DNA of 64,000 nucleotides, taken from positions 186,001 to 250,000 of the forward strand of contig NZ_AP024355.1 of the NCBI RefSeq assembly GCF_019704135.1, given 5' to 3'. Source of the DNA: Desulfuromonas versatilis (GTDB lineage: Bacteria; Desulfobacterota; Desulfuromonadia; Desulfuromonadales; NIT-T3). Below are positions 34,494 to 44,200 of this stretch, one piece after another. Positions within the stretch are counted from its first letter, which is position 1. Every line of letters begins with the position of its first letter. The notes under the pieces were generated by a model that worked only from the letters and a program-made list of their open reading frames with translations, ran no database searches and was not told the origin of the DNA. The position numbers were made by a program, and so were the translations under genes.

Positions 34494-34529
34494 GGGCCCG
34501 CCGGTTTTTCCGGCGGGCCCTTTCATTTT
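34494..34529 (+). terminator. Rho-independent terminator after tRNA-Ser(CGA)
   Basis: A perfect 11-bp stem GGGCCCGCCGG/CCGGCGGGCCC with a TTTTT loop is followed by TTTCATTTT. It ends the tRNA-Arg, tadA, tRNA-Ser unit. Confidence 0.9.
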
Positions 34530-34532
34530 CCG

Positions 34533-34582
34533 GGTGGGATTCGAAGCGAAGCGAGCGTTGCCTGTGGCAGAAAAGCTGCCCG
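34533..34582. repeat. tRNA-Ser-linked element, 5' half only
   Basis: GGTGGGATTCGAA is the exact reverse complement of TTCGAATCCCACC in the tRNA-Ser(CGA) T-arm. It is followed by AAGCGAAGCGAGCG, a TGCCtgtGGCA hairpin and AAAAGC, matching the first third of the full elements. It lies beyond the terminator, and no second tRNA tail is present. Confidence 0.6.
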
Positions 34583-34587
34583 GAACC

Positions 34588-34962
34588 CTAGCTCTCTGAG
34601 CCCGCGGCTTGTCTTTCCATTATGGTCTGGATGATCTCCCTGACAAATGCACATTCACAGAAGGCTTCGCAGCGGTTCAGATTTGTTTCGTCCAAACAAA
34701 ACTTGGGACAGGTTTCGCTGTTGGTCTTTTTTTCGGGATACTTGTCCTTTGTGTATAGGTGAAAGAAGTCTCCGGCCTCAATGGCCAGGGTGCTGTGACA
34801 ACCGGGGGATTGGTGCGTGAACAGGAAAAGGCCATATTCAATTCTCTCGAAATCAGCCTTGTAGCCGTTGAGGCTTAAATTGGACTCCTTAAGAAAATCC
34901 TCTACCGTCGTCCAACCCGTGAAACAGAAGGGACAGGTTTTAAAAGCTGTTTCTCTCGCCAT
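34588..34962 (-). CDS. Hypothetical Cys-rich protein
   Basis: The 124-residue product has Cys pairs CPFC near the N-terminus and CPKFC, then CEAFCEC towards the end, eight or more Cys in total, suggesting zinc or iron-sulfur binding. No signal peptide or membrane segment is present. The ATG at 34962 is preferred to an upstream TTG. It is preceded 42 nt upstream by the response-regulator gene of the signalling block and could be its last member. I do not recognise the family. Confidence 0.6.
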   Translation of the reverse strand: MARETAFKTCPFCFTGWTTVEDFLKESNLSLNGYKADFERIEYGLFLFTHQSPGCHSTLAIEAGDFFHLYTKDKYPEKKTNSETCPKFCLDETNLNRCEAFCECAFVREIIQTIMERQAAGSES

Positions 34963-35004
34963 TGCCGCACCCAAGTTTTAGAGGGAAAGACTGCTTGAAT
35001 AAGG

Positions 35005-35571
35005 TTATTTCACGTCACCAATACCGCATTCGTTGAGCAACTCGCTGATCTCCTGTTCGGTCAGTTCCTTCAGGTGGAAGCTTCCATCGGAGCAGCGTCC
35101 CTCGGCCTTTGGCAAGGGCAGGGCCTCGCCTTTCAGGGCACGGAGTTTCAGTTCCTGGCTGCGCACCAGAGAGAGGAGCTTGCGGTTTTTTACTTCAAGG
35201 TCATGCTTTTCGATCCCCGAGCGGATGGCCATCCGCAGTTCGGCATCATTCCAGGGTTTCATCAGGAAGCGGTAAATTTCACCCTCGTTCACTGCCCGCA
35301 CCGCGGCCTCCAGGCTCGCCTGGCCGGTAAGCAGAATGCGGACGGTTTCCGGCCAGCGCAGGCTGATGGTCGACAGCAGCTCCGAGCCTTGCATCCCGGG
35401 CATTCTTTCATCCGAAACGACGACCTTGAAGTGTTCATCTGCCAGCAGTTTCAGCGCCTCCGACGCGCTGGGCGCGGTCAGGATTTCGTAATCCTCGTCC
35501 AGCAGCGCGCGCTGCACGGCCTTGCGGACATGGGCCTCATCATCGACAACAAGGATTCGGTTCTGGTTCAT
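35005..35571 (-). CDS. Response regulator (REC with short coiled-coil tail)
   Basis: The 188-residue protein has a REC domain (residues 5-120; VVDDEAHVRKA, phospho-acceptor Asp in VVVSDERMPGM, Thr in LLTGQAS, Lys in FLMKPWND), followed by a coiled coil and an acidic tail (KELTEQEISELLNECG). Its REC closely resembles that of the next gene upstream (DERMPGM versus DQRMPGM, KPWND versus KPWDD), indicating duplication. No output domain is attached, so it may act by competing for phosphate or binding a partner. Confidence 0.85.
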   Translation of the reverse strand: MNQNRILVVDDEAHVRKAVQRALLDEDYEILTAPSASEALKLLADEHFKVVVSDERMPGMQGSELLSTISLRWPETVRILLTGQASLEAAVRAVNEGEIYRFLMKPWNDAELRMAIRSGIEKHDLEVKNRKLLSLVRSQELKLRALKGEALPLPKAEGRCSDGSFHLKELTEQEISELLNECGIGDVK

Positions 35572-35624
35572 GCAGGTCCCTCTCTATGGCGTAGATTTTC
35601 TCGCGATGGGGTGATCCATCAGGA

Positions 35625-36944
35625 TCATTCACCCTTGACCATGACCACCACAGCCCCTTTGATCGGGTCGATTTTCTGGTAGCGTCCTATTGCCTGTATG
35701 CTTTTCTCATCGAGCACCGAGCCTTCCTTCAGCAACAACAGGCCGGTGCCGCTGAGCAGGTTCTGCATCAGGACCATGCCGATGCGCAATTCGGCTGGGG
35801 GCAAGGTCTTGCGGACCATTCCCTGCTTGGTGTTGTCGTGGCGATAGTGCTTGCGCAGCGGTTTTTCCAGCAGGGGCACAAGCTCCGGATCGAATTTGGT
35901 CCCGGCCAACTCGCGGGCCTTCAGCAAGGTTTTGTCCACCGAAGAGGTATGTTCGCGGTTGATTTCCCGGTCGACGAAATCGGCCAGGGCCAGGATGCGG
36001 GCCCCCTGCGGGATGGCGCTCCCCTGGAGGCCGTCGGGAAAGCCGCTGCCGTTGAAATTTTCGTGGTGGTGGCGGATGAGCAGGCCTGCCGGGCGCAGGA
36101 TGGAGATGGCGTCGATAGTGGCCTGGCCGCGGATGGTGTGTTGCATGTAAACCTCGAGTTCCTCGGGATCACACTGGCTGAGCGGCTTATTGAGCAGCTC
36201 ATCGGGGATGCCGATCTCGCCGATGTCATGGAGCAGGCCGGCCACCCGCACCACCTCGACCTGCTGCGGCGTCATTCCGCGGGCCTCGGCCATGTCGACC
36301 GCAAGTCTGGTCACGTTGCCCGAGTGATCCCTCAGCTTCTTCGCCCGCAGCTCGATCAGCCGGGAGAGGGCCTCGATGGTGTCGCGGAACATCTCCTGCA
36401 ATTTGAGGTTCTTGGTGCGGAGGCTGGCATTTTTTTCTCGGATCTCAGCGGTCTGCTCCAGCACCCTCGCCTTGAGCTTTTTATTCCAGTCTTTCAGCTC
36501 CTCGTTCTGGCGGCCGATGATGGCGCCGAGGCGTTCGTTTTCCTTAACCAGCTGATAGGACTTCAGTTCCTCGCGGATGGCCCGAAGCAGGTCCGCGTCG
36601 TCCCAGGGCTTGGTGATGAACCGGTGCGCCCCGCCCTTGTTGATGGCGTCGATGGTTGCCGACAGGTCGGAATAGCCGGTCAGCATGATGCGGTGCACGT
36701 CGGGGCGGATTTCCCGGGCCCTGGCCAGAAAATCCGCTCCGTTCATGCCGGGCATCCGCTGGTCCGAGACGATCAGGCCGATGTTCGGCGAGGCCTGCAG
36801 CAGCTCCAGCCCCTCCGGCCCGGAGGCGGCGGTCAATGCTTCGATGTCCTCCCGGTGCATCAGGCGCCTGAGAGAAGCCAGGATGTTTTTCTCGTCATCG
36901 ACAAACAGGACGGTCGGTGCGTCCGGTAGGTGGTTTTCGATCAT
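35625..36944 (-). CDS. REC-HD-GYP response regulator with variant signature
   Basis: The 439-residue protein has REC (residues 10-128, Asp in IVSDQRMPGMNG), a coiled coil (150-200) and an HD-GYP domain (205-350) with LLHDIGEIGIPDELL. The second motif reads HHENFNGSGFPDGL, against HHExxDGxGYP in canonical c-di-GMP phosphodiesterases, so Asp is Asn and Tyr is Phe. The HD pair and HHE are intact. A C-terminal 85-residue segment (KTLPPAELRIGMVL) is of unknown role. Activity on c-di-GMP is expected but weaker than for its intact paralogue at 38.8 kb. Confidence 0.88.
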   Translation of the reverse strand: MIENHLPDAPTVLFVDDEKNILASLRRLMHREDIEALTAASGPEGLELLQASPNIGLIVSDQRMPGMNGADFLARAREIRPDVHRIMLTGYSDLSATIDAINKGGAHRFITKPWDDADLLRAIREELKSYQLVKENERLGAIIGRQNEELKDWNKKLKARVLEQTAEIREKNASLRTKNLKLQEMFRDTIEALSRLIELRAKKLRDHSGNVTRLAVDMAEARGMTPQQVEVVRVAGLLHDIGEIGIPDELLNKPLSQCDPEELEVYMQHTIRGQATIDAISILRPAGLLIRHHHENFNGSGFPDGLQGSAIPQGARILALADFVDREINREHTSSVDKTLLKARELAGTKFDPELVPLLEKPLRKHYRHDNTKQGMVRKTLPPAELRIGMVLMQNLLSGTGLLLLKEGSVLDEKSIQAIGRYQKIDPIKGAVVVMVKGE

Positions 36945-36975
36945 GGGTTAAAGTCTCCGTGATGTTCAGAGAGGA

Positions 36976-38622
36976 TCAGGCTAACTGGTGGGGATTCTGC
37001 ACCACCGGGAGGCGGATCGTGAAGGTGGTTCCCTCTCCGGGTTGGCTGGCGACGGTGATTTCCCCGCCGTGGTCCTTGATGATGTCGCAGGTGATGCTCA
37101 GGCCCAGTCCCGTCCCTTTGCCGGCTTCCTTGGTGGTGAAAAAGGGTTCGAACAGCCGATCAAGGTTTTCCGGCGGGATCCCGCACCCCGTATCCGCCAC
37201 CGAAACCAGCACTTCCCCCGGCTCCTGCCAGGTGCGAATCCTGATGGTGCCTTTGCGTTCGATGGCCTGCCCGGCATTGACCAGCAGGTTCATGAACACC
37301 TGGTTGAGCCGGTTGGGGTGGCAGAGCACCGGCGAAACCTCGCCGTATTCTTTGACCAGTTCGGCTTTGAACTTGAGCTCGTTCCAGACCATGTTGATGG
37401 TGCTGTCGAGGCAGTGGTTGATGTCGGCCAGGGTCTTCTCGGCACTGTCCACCCGGGAGAAGGTCCTGAAATCCTGGACGATCTTCGCAACCCGCGAGGC
37501 TCCCTCCAGTGACTCTTCGAGCAGGGCCGGAACATCCTCGAGGATGAAGCCGAGCTTGCTGCTGCTCTCCAGCTCCTCGAGCATCTGCCGGCTCTCGGCC
37601 GTCACCTGGTTCTCCCGGATGACCGAGTGCTGGGCCTTCAGCACCTGGGTGAGGCGTTCCACGTATTTCTGCAGGGTAGTCAGGTTGCTGGTGATGAAAC
37701 CCATGGGGTTGTTGATCTCGTGGGCGATGCCGGCCGCCAGCTGGCCGATGGTGGCCAGCTTTTCCTGCTGGACCACCCGGCTTTGGGTGGCCTGCAGCTC
37801 GGCATAGGCGTTTTCCAGCTCCTGGTTAGCTTCATGAAGCTGGTTGTTGATCTGCTTGGTTTCCGTGATGTCCCGGGCGGTCAGCACCGCGCCGTTCACC
37901 TGCCCCTTTTCGTCGATGAAGGGGTAGGTATCCAAGGCAAGCCAGCGGCCGTTGACCTCATGGCAGACCTCGAGGCTTTGCGAGCCCTCGAGCCTCAGAC
38001 CGATCTGCAATTCCGCCAGGTGATCCGCCAAGGGGGAACCCTTGAGCTCCTGGAAGTCCCTGCCGATAAATTCGCGAAAGGCATTGTTGCAGCGCCGGAT
38101 GCGCCCTGCATCGTCCAGCAGCACCAGCCAGTCGCCGATGCAGTCCATCGTTCGCTCGGCCTCGTTTTTGATGGCCGCTACCTGCTGGAAAAGCCGATTG
38201 AGTTTGTCGTGCTGCTGGAACAACTGGACCTGGCTCTTGGCCAGCCTGGTCTCCACATCCTTGCGTCCGGAAATGTCCGATATCGAAATGACGGACCGGC
38301 TTGCGCCATCGATACGGGCCGCCGAGATCAGTACATGGCGTACGTTGCCGGCAATATCCTGCATCTGCGCCTCGTAGGTCTGGGGTGCGAGGCCCTCGCC
38401 GGCGAGGCAGGCCTGCTGGTACTCGGCGACCCGCGGCCGGTCGATGTCGGCGACGAAATCGAGAAGCTTTCGCCGCCCCTCGGTCTGCGCCTTGGGAACC
38501 CCGAAAAGGGTTTCGAATTCGGGGTTGACCAGGGCCAGGGTCAGATCGTCCTCGAGGACGGCCAGTGCTGAATTGGTCGTTTCGAAAATGACCCGGTAAA
38601 GCTCGTTGCCGGTGCTGTTCAT
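36976..38622 (-). CDS. PAS-domain sensor histidine kinase, cytoplasmic
   Basis: The 548-residue kinase has two PAS domains (about 5-125 and 155-265), a coiled coil, HisKA with GIAHEINNPMGFI (phospho-His) and HATPase with NLLVNAGQAI, DTGCGIPPENLD and GTGLGLSI. It has no membrane segment. GAGG stands 7 nt before the ATG at 38622. Its catalytic half is very like that of the REC-kinase at 40 kb, including SNLxTLxxYVERL after the His box. The phosphate may go to the REC-HD-GYP protein encoded 31 nt downstream. Confidence 0.9.
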   Translation of the reverse strand: MNSTGNELYRVIFETTNSALAVLEDDLTLALVNPEFETLFGVPKAQTEGRRKLLDFVADIDRPRVAEYQQACLAGEGLAPQTYEAQMQDIAGNVRHVLISAARIDGASRSVISISDISGRKDVETRLAKSQVQLFQQHDKLNRLFQQVAAIKNEAERTMDCIGDWLVLLDDAGRIRRCNNAFREFIGRDFQELKGSPLADHLAELQIGLRLEGSQSLEVCHEVNGRWLALDTYPFIDEKGQVNGAVLTARDITETKQINNQLHEANQELENAYAELQATQSRVVQQEKLATIGQLAAGIAHEINNPMGFITSNLTTLQKYVERLTQVLKAQHSVIRENQVTAESRQMLEELESSSKLGFILEDVPALLEESLEGASRVAKIVQDFRTFSRVDSAEKTLADINHCLDSTINMVWNELKFKAELVKEYGEVSPVLCHPNRLNQVFMNLLVNAGQAIERKGTIRIRTWQEPGEVLVSVADTGCGIPPENLDRLFEPFFTTKEAGKGTGLGLSITCDIIKDHGGEITVASQPGEGTTFTIRLPVVQNPHQLA

Positions 38623-38755
38623 TCGTTGACCTCGGTGCTGCGAAAATGGAACCGGTTCAGGCTTGCGGCAGGTGCCGTCCATTTCAGGGTGCGATTCCAG
38701 TTTTTGAGAGGAACGCCCCCGGTGGAACCTGCTGCGGATAAGCCCTGCAGGTAAT

Positions 38756-39892
38756 TCATCCTGCCCCGCCTGTGTAAAGGAGCCGACCTGTCAAGGGGGA
38801 CTCGCCGCGGTCGTCGTCCAGGGCGGAAAATATCTCGTTCAGCTGGGGAGAGACCCTGATGAAGGCCTCGAGGACCTGCGGATCAAAGTGCTCGGGGCGC
38901 GTCCGGCCATCGCCCTGGATGATGATCCGGAAGGTGGTTTCGTGGTCGAAGGCCGGTTTGTACACCCGCTTGTTGCGCAGTGCATCGTACTGGTCGGCGA
39001 GAATGACGATGCGCCCCTCGATAGGGATCTGCTCTGCCTTGAGCCCCCCGGGGTAGCCGGTGCCGTCCCAGCGCTCGTGGTGGGTATGGGCGATGCTGGC
39101 GGCCATTTGCAGCAGAGGGTGCTGAGAGCCGTCGAGAAGCTCGTGGCCGATGGAGGTGTGGGCCTTGACGATCTTGAACTCCACCTCGGTCAAGGGCCCT
39201 CGCTTTAAGAGGATGGCATCGGGGATGCCGATCTTGCCCACGTCGTGCATGGTGCTCGCCAGGGTGATGGTTTCCACAAATTCCTCGGGCATCTGCAGGG
39301 CCCGGGCAATGGCCCCCGCGTACTTGCCGATGCGGGCATTGTGGCGCCCGGTGTCGTCATCGCGCAGTTCGGCCGCCGCGGCCAGCCGTTCGATCACCTC
39401 GCGGCTCATCCCTTCGAGCCGGTTCAGGGCGATGCCCAGGTCCCGGGTCCTTTGCTCCACCGTCCTCTCCAACTCAGCCTTGTAGTTCTTTTCCAGCTGG
39501 TTCAGCCGCTTGAGTTTGATCGCCTTTTCCAGGGCGTTGACCAGGTACAGGGGTTCGTAGGGCTTGAGGATGAAGTCGAAGGCCCCTTTCTGGATGGCGG
39601 CGATGGCCGTGTCAAGTTCGGCATAGCCGGTGACCAGGATCACCGGCATCTCCGGGTCGAGGGCGCGGATCCGGTCGAGCAGCTCGATACCGGTGATTTT
39701 CGGCATTTTGATGTCCGAGAGCACGGCATCCGCGTCCTCATCCCGAAATCGCTCCAGGGCCTCGTGGCCGTTGCTGAACGGGCAGGGCGAAAAACCGAAT
39801 TCCTGCAGGATTCTCACCGTGCTGCTCAGGACATAAGGGTCGTCATCGACCACGATGATCTTCCCGCGTGCTGCAGCGTTCTCCTCTAGCAT
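38756..39892 (-). CDS. REC-HD-GYP c-di-GMP phosphodiesterase
   Basis: The 378-residue protein has REC (10-125; IVVDDDPYV, Asp in [12 protein letters not shown]) and a canonical HD-GYP domain: [12 protein letters not shown] and [14 protein letters not shown]. All metal and GYP residues are present, so hydrolysis of c-di-GMP is likely. GGGAG stands 7 nt before the ATG at 39892. It lies between two kinases that share the REC type, and may be controlled by either. Confidence 0.92.
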   Translation of the reverse strand: MLEENAAARGKIIVVDDDPYVLSSTVRILQEFGFSPCPFSNGHEALERFRDEDADAVLSDIKMPKITGIELLDRIRALDPEMPVILVTGYAELDTAIAAIQKGAFDFILKPYEPLYLVNALEKAIKLKRLNQLEKNYKAELERTVEQRTRDLGIALNRLEGMSREVIERLAAAAELRDDDTGRHNARIGKYAGAIARALQMPEEFVETITLASTMHDVGKIGIPDAILLKRGPLTEVEFKIVKAHTSIGHELLDGSQHPLLQMAASIAHTHHERWDGTGYPGGLKAEQIPIEGRIVILADQYDALRNKRVYKPAFDHETTFRIIIQGDGRTRPEHFDPQVLEAFIRVSPQLNEIFSALDDDRGESPLTGRLLYTGGAG

Positions 39893-39940
39893 TTTCAATC
39901 TCCCTTTTTGCGCTGCCGCCTGAATCCGCCAGGCAGCCCA

Positions 39941-41191
39941 TCACCCCTGGTGCAACGGCAGTCTGACCACAAAGGTGGTCCCCTTGCCCGGAGAGCTCTC
40001 CAGGCTGATCTCGCCCCGGTGCTTCCTGACGATGTCGCAGGCGATGCTCAGGCCCAGGCCGGTCCCTTTCCCCGATTCCTTGGTGGTGAAGAAAGGGTCG
40101 AAGATTTTGTCCCGGATGCTTTCCGGGATTCCGCAGCCGGTATCGGCAATGGAGACGAAGATGGCCCCGTCGTCGTGCCAGGTCTTCACCGTGATTTCCC
40201 CCTGGCCCTCGATGGCGTGGGCGGCATTTACCAGCAGGTTCATGAAGACCTGGTTCAGCTGCTGGGGGTAAACCCGTGCCATGGGCAGTTCGCCGAATTC
40301 CCTGTTCAGGGTGGCGACATACTTGATCTCGTTCCAGCAGATGTTGATGGTGCTCTCCAGGCCGGCGTTGATGTCGGCGGGAATGAACTCGGCATCATCC
40401 ACCCGGGAAAAGGTCTTCAGGCTCAGCACCAGCTTTTTTATCCGGTCGGTCCCCTCGATGGATTCGGCCAGCAGGGGCCGGATGTCTTCGCGGATGTGGT
40501 CCAGCTTGAGCCTGCGACGCTCCTGGTCGAGGGTTTCCCGTGTCTGGTCCGGGCAGCATGCGGTCAGCGCCTGCTCCTGCGCTGCGATATAGGCGACCAG
40601 CCGCTCCACGTAGTTGCTCAGGGTGCTCAGGTTGCTGGCGATAAAGCCCACCGGGTTGTTGATCTCATGGGCGACCCCGGCCGCCAGCTGGCCGATGGAG
40701 GCCATTTTTTCGCCCTGCAGCATCTTTTCGTGGGTGGCCTGAAGCTCCTGCGTGGCCTGCTCCACCCGTGCCTCGAGTTCGGCCTGGTAGTTTTGTTCGA
40801 TCTGTCGCAGGCGCCTCATGTCGATGGCTTTTTCCACCGAGTGGAGCAGCTGCGGCGGGTTGTAGGGCTTGAGTATGAAATCGAAGACCCCCTTCTGGAT
40901 GGCCGCTACGGCCATCTCGACCTCGGCGTAGCCGGTCATCAGGATCACCGGGGTCTGCTGGTCGAAGGCGCGGATCTCCTCGAGCAGCTGGATGCCGCTC
41001 ATCCCCGGCATCTTGATGTCGGAGAGGACCATGTCGACTTCGGCACCACTGCGCAGCAGATCGAGCGCCGCCTGGCCGCTCTCGAAGGGCTGGACGGAAT
41101 AGCCGGCCTCGCCCAGCAGCCTGACGCCCACCTCTCTTACCAGGGGGTCATCGTCCACCAGAATCACGGTTGCCGTCTGTTTTCTGCTCAT
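39941..41191 (-). CDS. REC-linked histidine kinase
   Basis: The 416-residue protein joins an N-terminal REC domain (Asp in [20 protein letters not shown]) through a coiled coil to HisKA (AAGVAHEINNPVGFI) and HATPase (NLLVNAAHAI, DTGCGIPES, GTGLGLSI). REC-kinase proteins without a PAS sensor act as relays that take phosphate from an upstream kinase. The preceding multi-PAS kinase is the obvious donor. GGAG stands 8 nt before the ATG at 41191; the earlier GTG is too close to it. Confidence 0.9.
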   Translation of the reverse strand: MSRKQTATVILVDDDPLVREVGVRLLGEAGYSVQPFESGQAALDLLRSGAEVDMVLSDIKMPGMSGIQLLEEIRAFDQQTPVILMTGYAEVEMAVAAIQKGVFDFILKPYNPPQLLHSVEKAIDMRRLRQIEQNYQAELEARVEQATQELQATHEKMLQGEKMASIGQLAAGVAHEINNPVGFIASNLSTLSNYVERLVAYIAAQEQALTACCPDQTRETLDQERRRLKLDHIREDIRPLLAESIEGTDRIKKLVLSLKTFSRVDDAEFIPADINAGLESTINICWNEIKYVATLNREFGELPMARVYPQQLNQVFMNLLVNAAHAIEGQGEITVKTWHDDGAIFVSIADTGCGIPESIRDKIFDPFFTTKESGKGTGLGLSIACDIVRKHRGEISLESSPGKGTTFVVRLPLHQG

Positions 41192-41264
41192 CTGCACCGC
41201 TCCTGCCTGTGTTTAAGGTTTGCAGGTTTTTTGAAACGCCTGCCCGGGTCGAACCCCGACCCAC

Positions 41265-44200
41265 TCAGATGCGATAGTCCTTTTCGGCTTCCTGGACAGG
41301 TTCCAGTTCCCAGGTCGGGCTCTCCAGGCTGGACAACTCCTGCTCCAGCCGCGAGCCCCGGTTCAGGGGGAGCAGGATGCGGAAAGTGGTGCCCTGGCCC
41401 GGCTGGCTGCCGCAGGTGATGAAGCCTTTATGCTGCTTGACGATGCCGTAAATGATCGACAGCCCCAGGCCGGTCCCCTTGTTCACCTCCTTGGTGGTGA
41501 AAAACGGCTCGAAAATCCGCTCGACCGTCTCGCGGCTCATGCCGCACCCCGAGTCGGAAACCGAGAGCTGGGCATAGTCGCCGGGGATGCCGTAGCCGTG
41601 CCTGGCCACAAATTGCTGGTCGAGGTGCACCTTTTGGCTTTGCAGGCAGAGCCGGCCACCCTGGGGCATGGCGTCCCTGGCGTTGGTGCCCAGGTTGAGC
41701 AGGACCTGCTCGAGGTTGTGGCGGTCGGCGCGGACGGGTAGTTTCTCTGGACTGAGCTCGACGACCAGCTCGATATCCTCGCCGATCAGCCTCTTCAGCA
41801 GTTCGCAGCCCCGCTCGATGATGTCGTTCAGGTCCAGGGCGTCCGGTCTCGGGAGTTCGAGATCGGGATTGCGCTTGCGGCTGAAGGCCAGCAGGTCTTT
41901 GGTCAGCCGGGTGCCGCGGTTGGCGGCGGCGATGATCCCGGCCAGGTCCGATTTCAGGGAGCTGCCTTCTGCAGCCTTGAACTGCTGGATGCTGGCGTAG
42001 CCGATTATGGCGGTGAGCAGGTTGTTGAAGTCGTGGGCGATCCCTCCGGCAAGCTGGCCGATGGCCTCCATTTTCTGAACATGGCGAAGCTGCTGGGCGA
42101 GGGCCCTGCTTTCGGTAATATCCTCGGCGACCTTGACGAAATGCGTGGTGGTCCCCGCCGGGTTCTTCACCGGCGAGATGGCCGCCGCCTCGTAGAAAAC
42201 CTCTCCCGATTTCTTCTTGTTGCGGAACTCCCCCTGCCACTCCTCGCCGGCCGAGAGGGCCAGCCACATGTTCTCCCGGTCCAGGGGATCCTGGTCGCCC
42301 AGCTCCGCCGCGTTGCGGCCCACCAGCTCCTCCGCGGCATAGCCTGTCACCTGCTCGTACCTGGGGTTGAGGTACTGGATGAGGCCGCCGGTGTCGGTGA
42401 TCATGACCAGGGCGGGGCTCTGCTCGACGGCCAGCGAAAGCATGCGGATCCGCTCCTCGCTCTGCTTGCGCTCGGTGACGTCCTCCTTGATGGCGATATA
42501 GTGGGTGATCTTCCCGGCGGCATCCAGGATCGGCGCGATCAGGGCCTGCTCCCAATAGAGTTCGCCGTTCTTCTTGCGGTTCTGGAACTCGCCCCGCCAG
42601 CTCTCCTTGCGGCCGAGGGTCTGCCACAGCTGCTGGTAGACTTCCCGCGGGGTGTTGCCCGAGGCCACCAGGCTGGGGGTGTCGCCAATGACCTCTTCGG
42701 GGCGATAGCCGGTGAGCTCGGTGACGCGGGGGTTGACGTACTGGATTCTCGCCTGCGGGTCGGTGATCACGATACACACCGGGCTCTGCTTGACCGCCTC
42801 GGAGAGGATGCGCAGCTGCTCCTCGGCCTGCCTGCGCTCGGTGATGTCCTGGCAGGTCCCGATCAGCCGCAGCGGTGCGCCGGCCTCGTCGTAGATGACC
42901 CTGCCGATGGCCTGCATGATCCGCGTGGTGCCGTCGGGGCGGATGATGGTGTGTTCGAATTCGTATTCCCCGGTCTCTTCGATGGCCTCCCGCACGGCCT
43001 GGTCGATCCGGCTTCGGTCCTCAGGGGGATTGAAGGCGAAAATCGTTTCATAGGTCACCGGGGTTCCCGGGGGCAGCTGGTGGATCCGGTAGAGCTCCTC
43101 CGACCAGGTCTGCTCGAAGGTTTTCAAATCCAGGTCGAAGCTGCCGATCCCCGCGATGCGCTGTGTCTCCGAAAGCAGGTGCTCACTTTTTCGCAGGCGC
43201 TCCTCGGCCGTCTTGCGGGCGGTGACGTCCCTGACGATCTCGACTCCACCCACGATCTTTCCGTCGCTGTCACGGATGGGGGAGGCTGTAATTTCCACCC
43301 AAATAGTTTTCCCGCCGATCTCAGTGATATGCTCTTGAATGTGTATCCGGCCATCCCGGAAGGTTCCTGCTATGGCGCATCCGGGGCAGGGCTCTTTGCG
43401 CTGGTGAATGGCCTGATAACAGTCTTCCCCGATCCGGTCGCCGATCAGATCCCGGGTAACCTGGTTCTGATAAAGGATCTTGAAATCGCGGTCTATGATG
43501 TTGAGGCCATCGCCGATTCCGGCGATGACCGCCTCGGATCTGGCCCGCTCTTTTTCCGCCTCTTCCTTGGCCTCTACCAAGGTTTGCTGATATCGCCCCT
43601 GCTCGTTCACGAAGGCGTTGAATGCCTGGGCAAGAATGCCGATTTCGTCTTTTCCGCCGATGGGGAGTTGCTTTTCCGGCCCCTGCTTCTGCGGCAGGCG
43701 TTGCACATGTCGGGTGAGGCTCTGCAGTCGGCGCAGCAACAGGTGGATGAGGCCGAGGGTGGCTGCCAGAATCGGCAGGGTGATCATCAGCAGGCCTTGC
43801 CAGACCGCAGTTCTTGCCTGCGTGATGAAGGCATAGGCTTCATCCACCGGGAAATTGGCCGCCATGATCCAGTTGGTCTTTTTCAGGCGCTTGAAGGAGG
43901 AGAGGGTCCGCAGACCCAGGGAGTTGATCGTCTCCCCGGTCCCCTCGAAACCCTCCAGGGCCCGGTCGAAAAGGGGGTTCACCCCCGGCGGGACGTCCTG
44001 CTGGAGGATCCGGCTCGGGTCCGGGTGGACGATGATGGTCCGGTCGGTATTGTAAACATAGACATAGCCGCTCAGGCCGATCTTGACCGTGGCGATCTGC
44101 GCCAGAAAGCTTTTGCCAAGCAGGTCCATGGCGCCGCCCATGACCGCAATGAGTTTTCCCTCCTTGTTGTGAATGGGGGCAGTCAGGATAATCGAGGGAG

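Noticed and set aside
34122-34526. Minus-strand frame over tadA and tRNA-Ser(CGA)
   Set aside because: Antisense to tadA and a tRNA; same artefact of WRRGWDSNPRY type.
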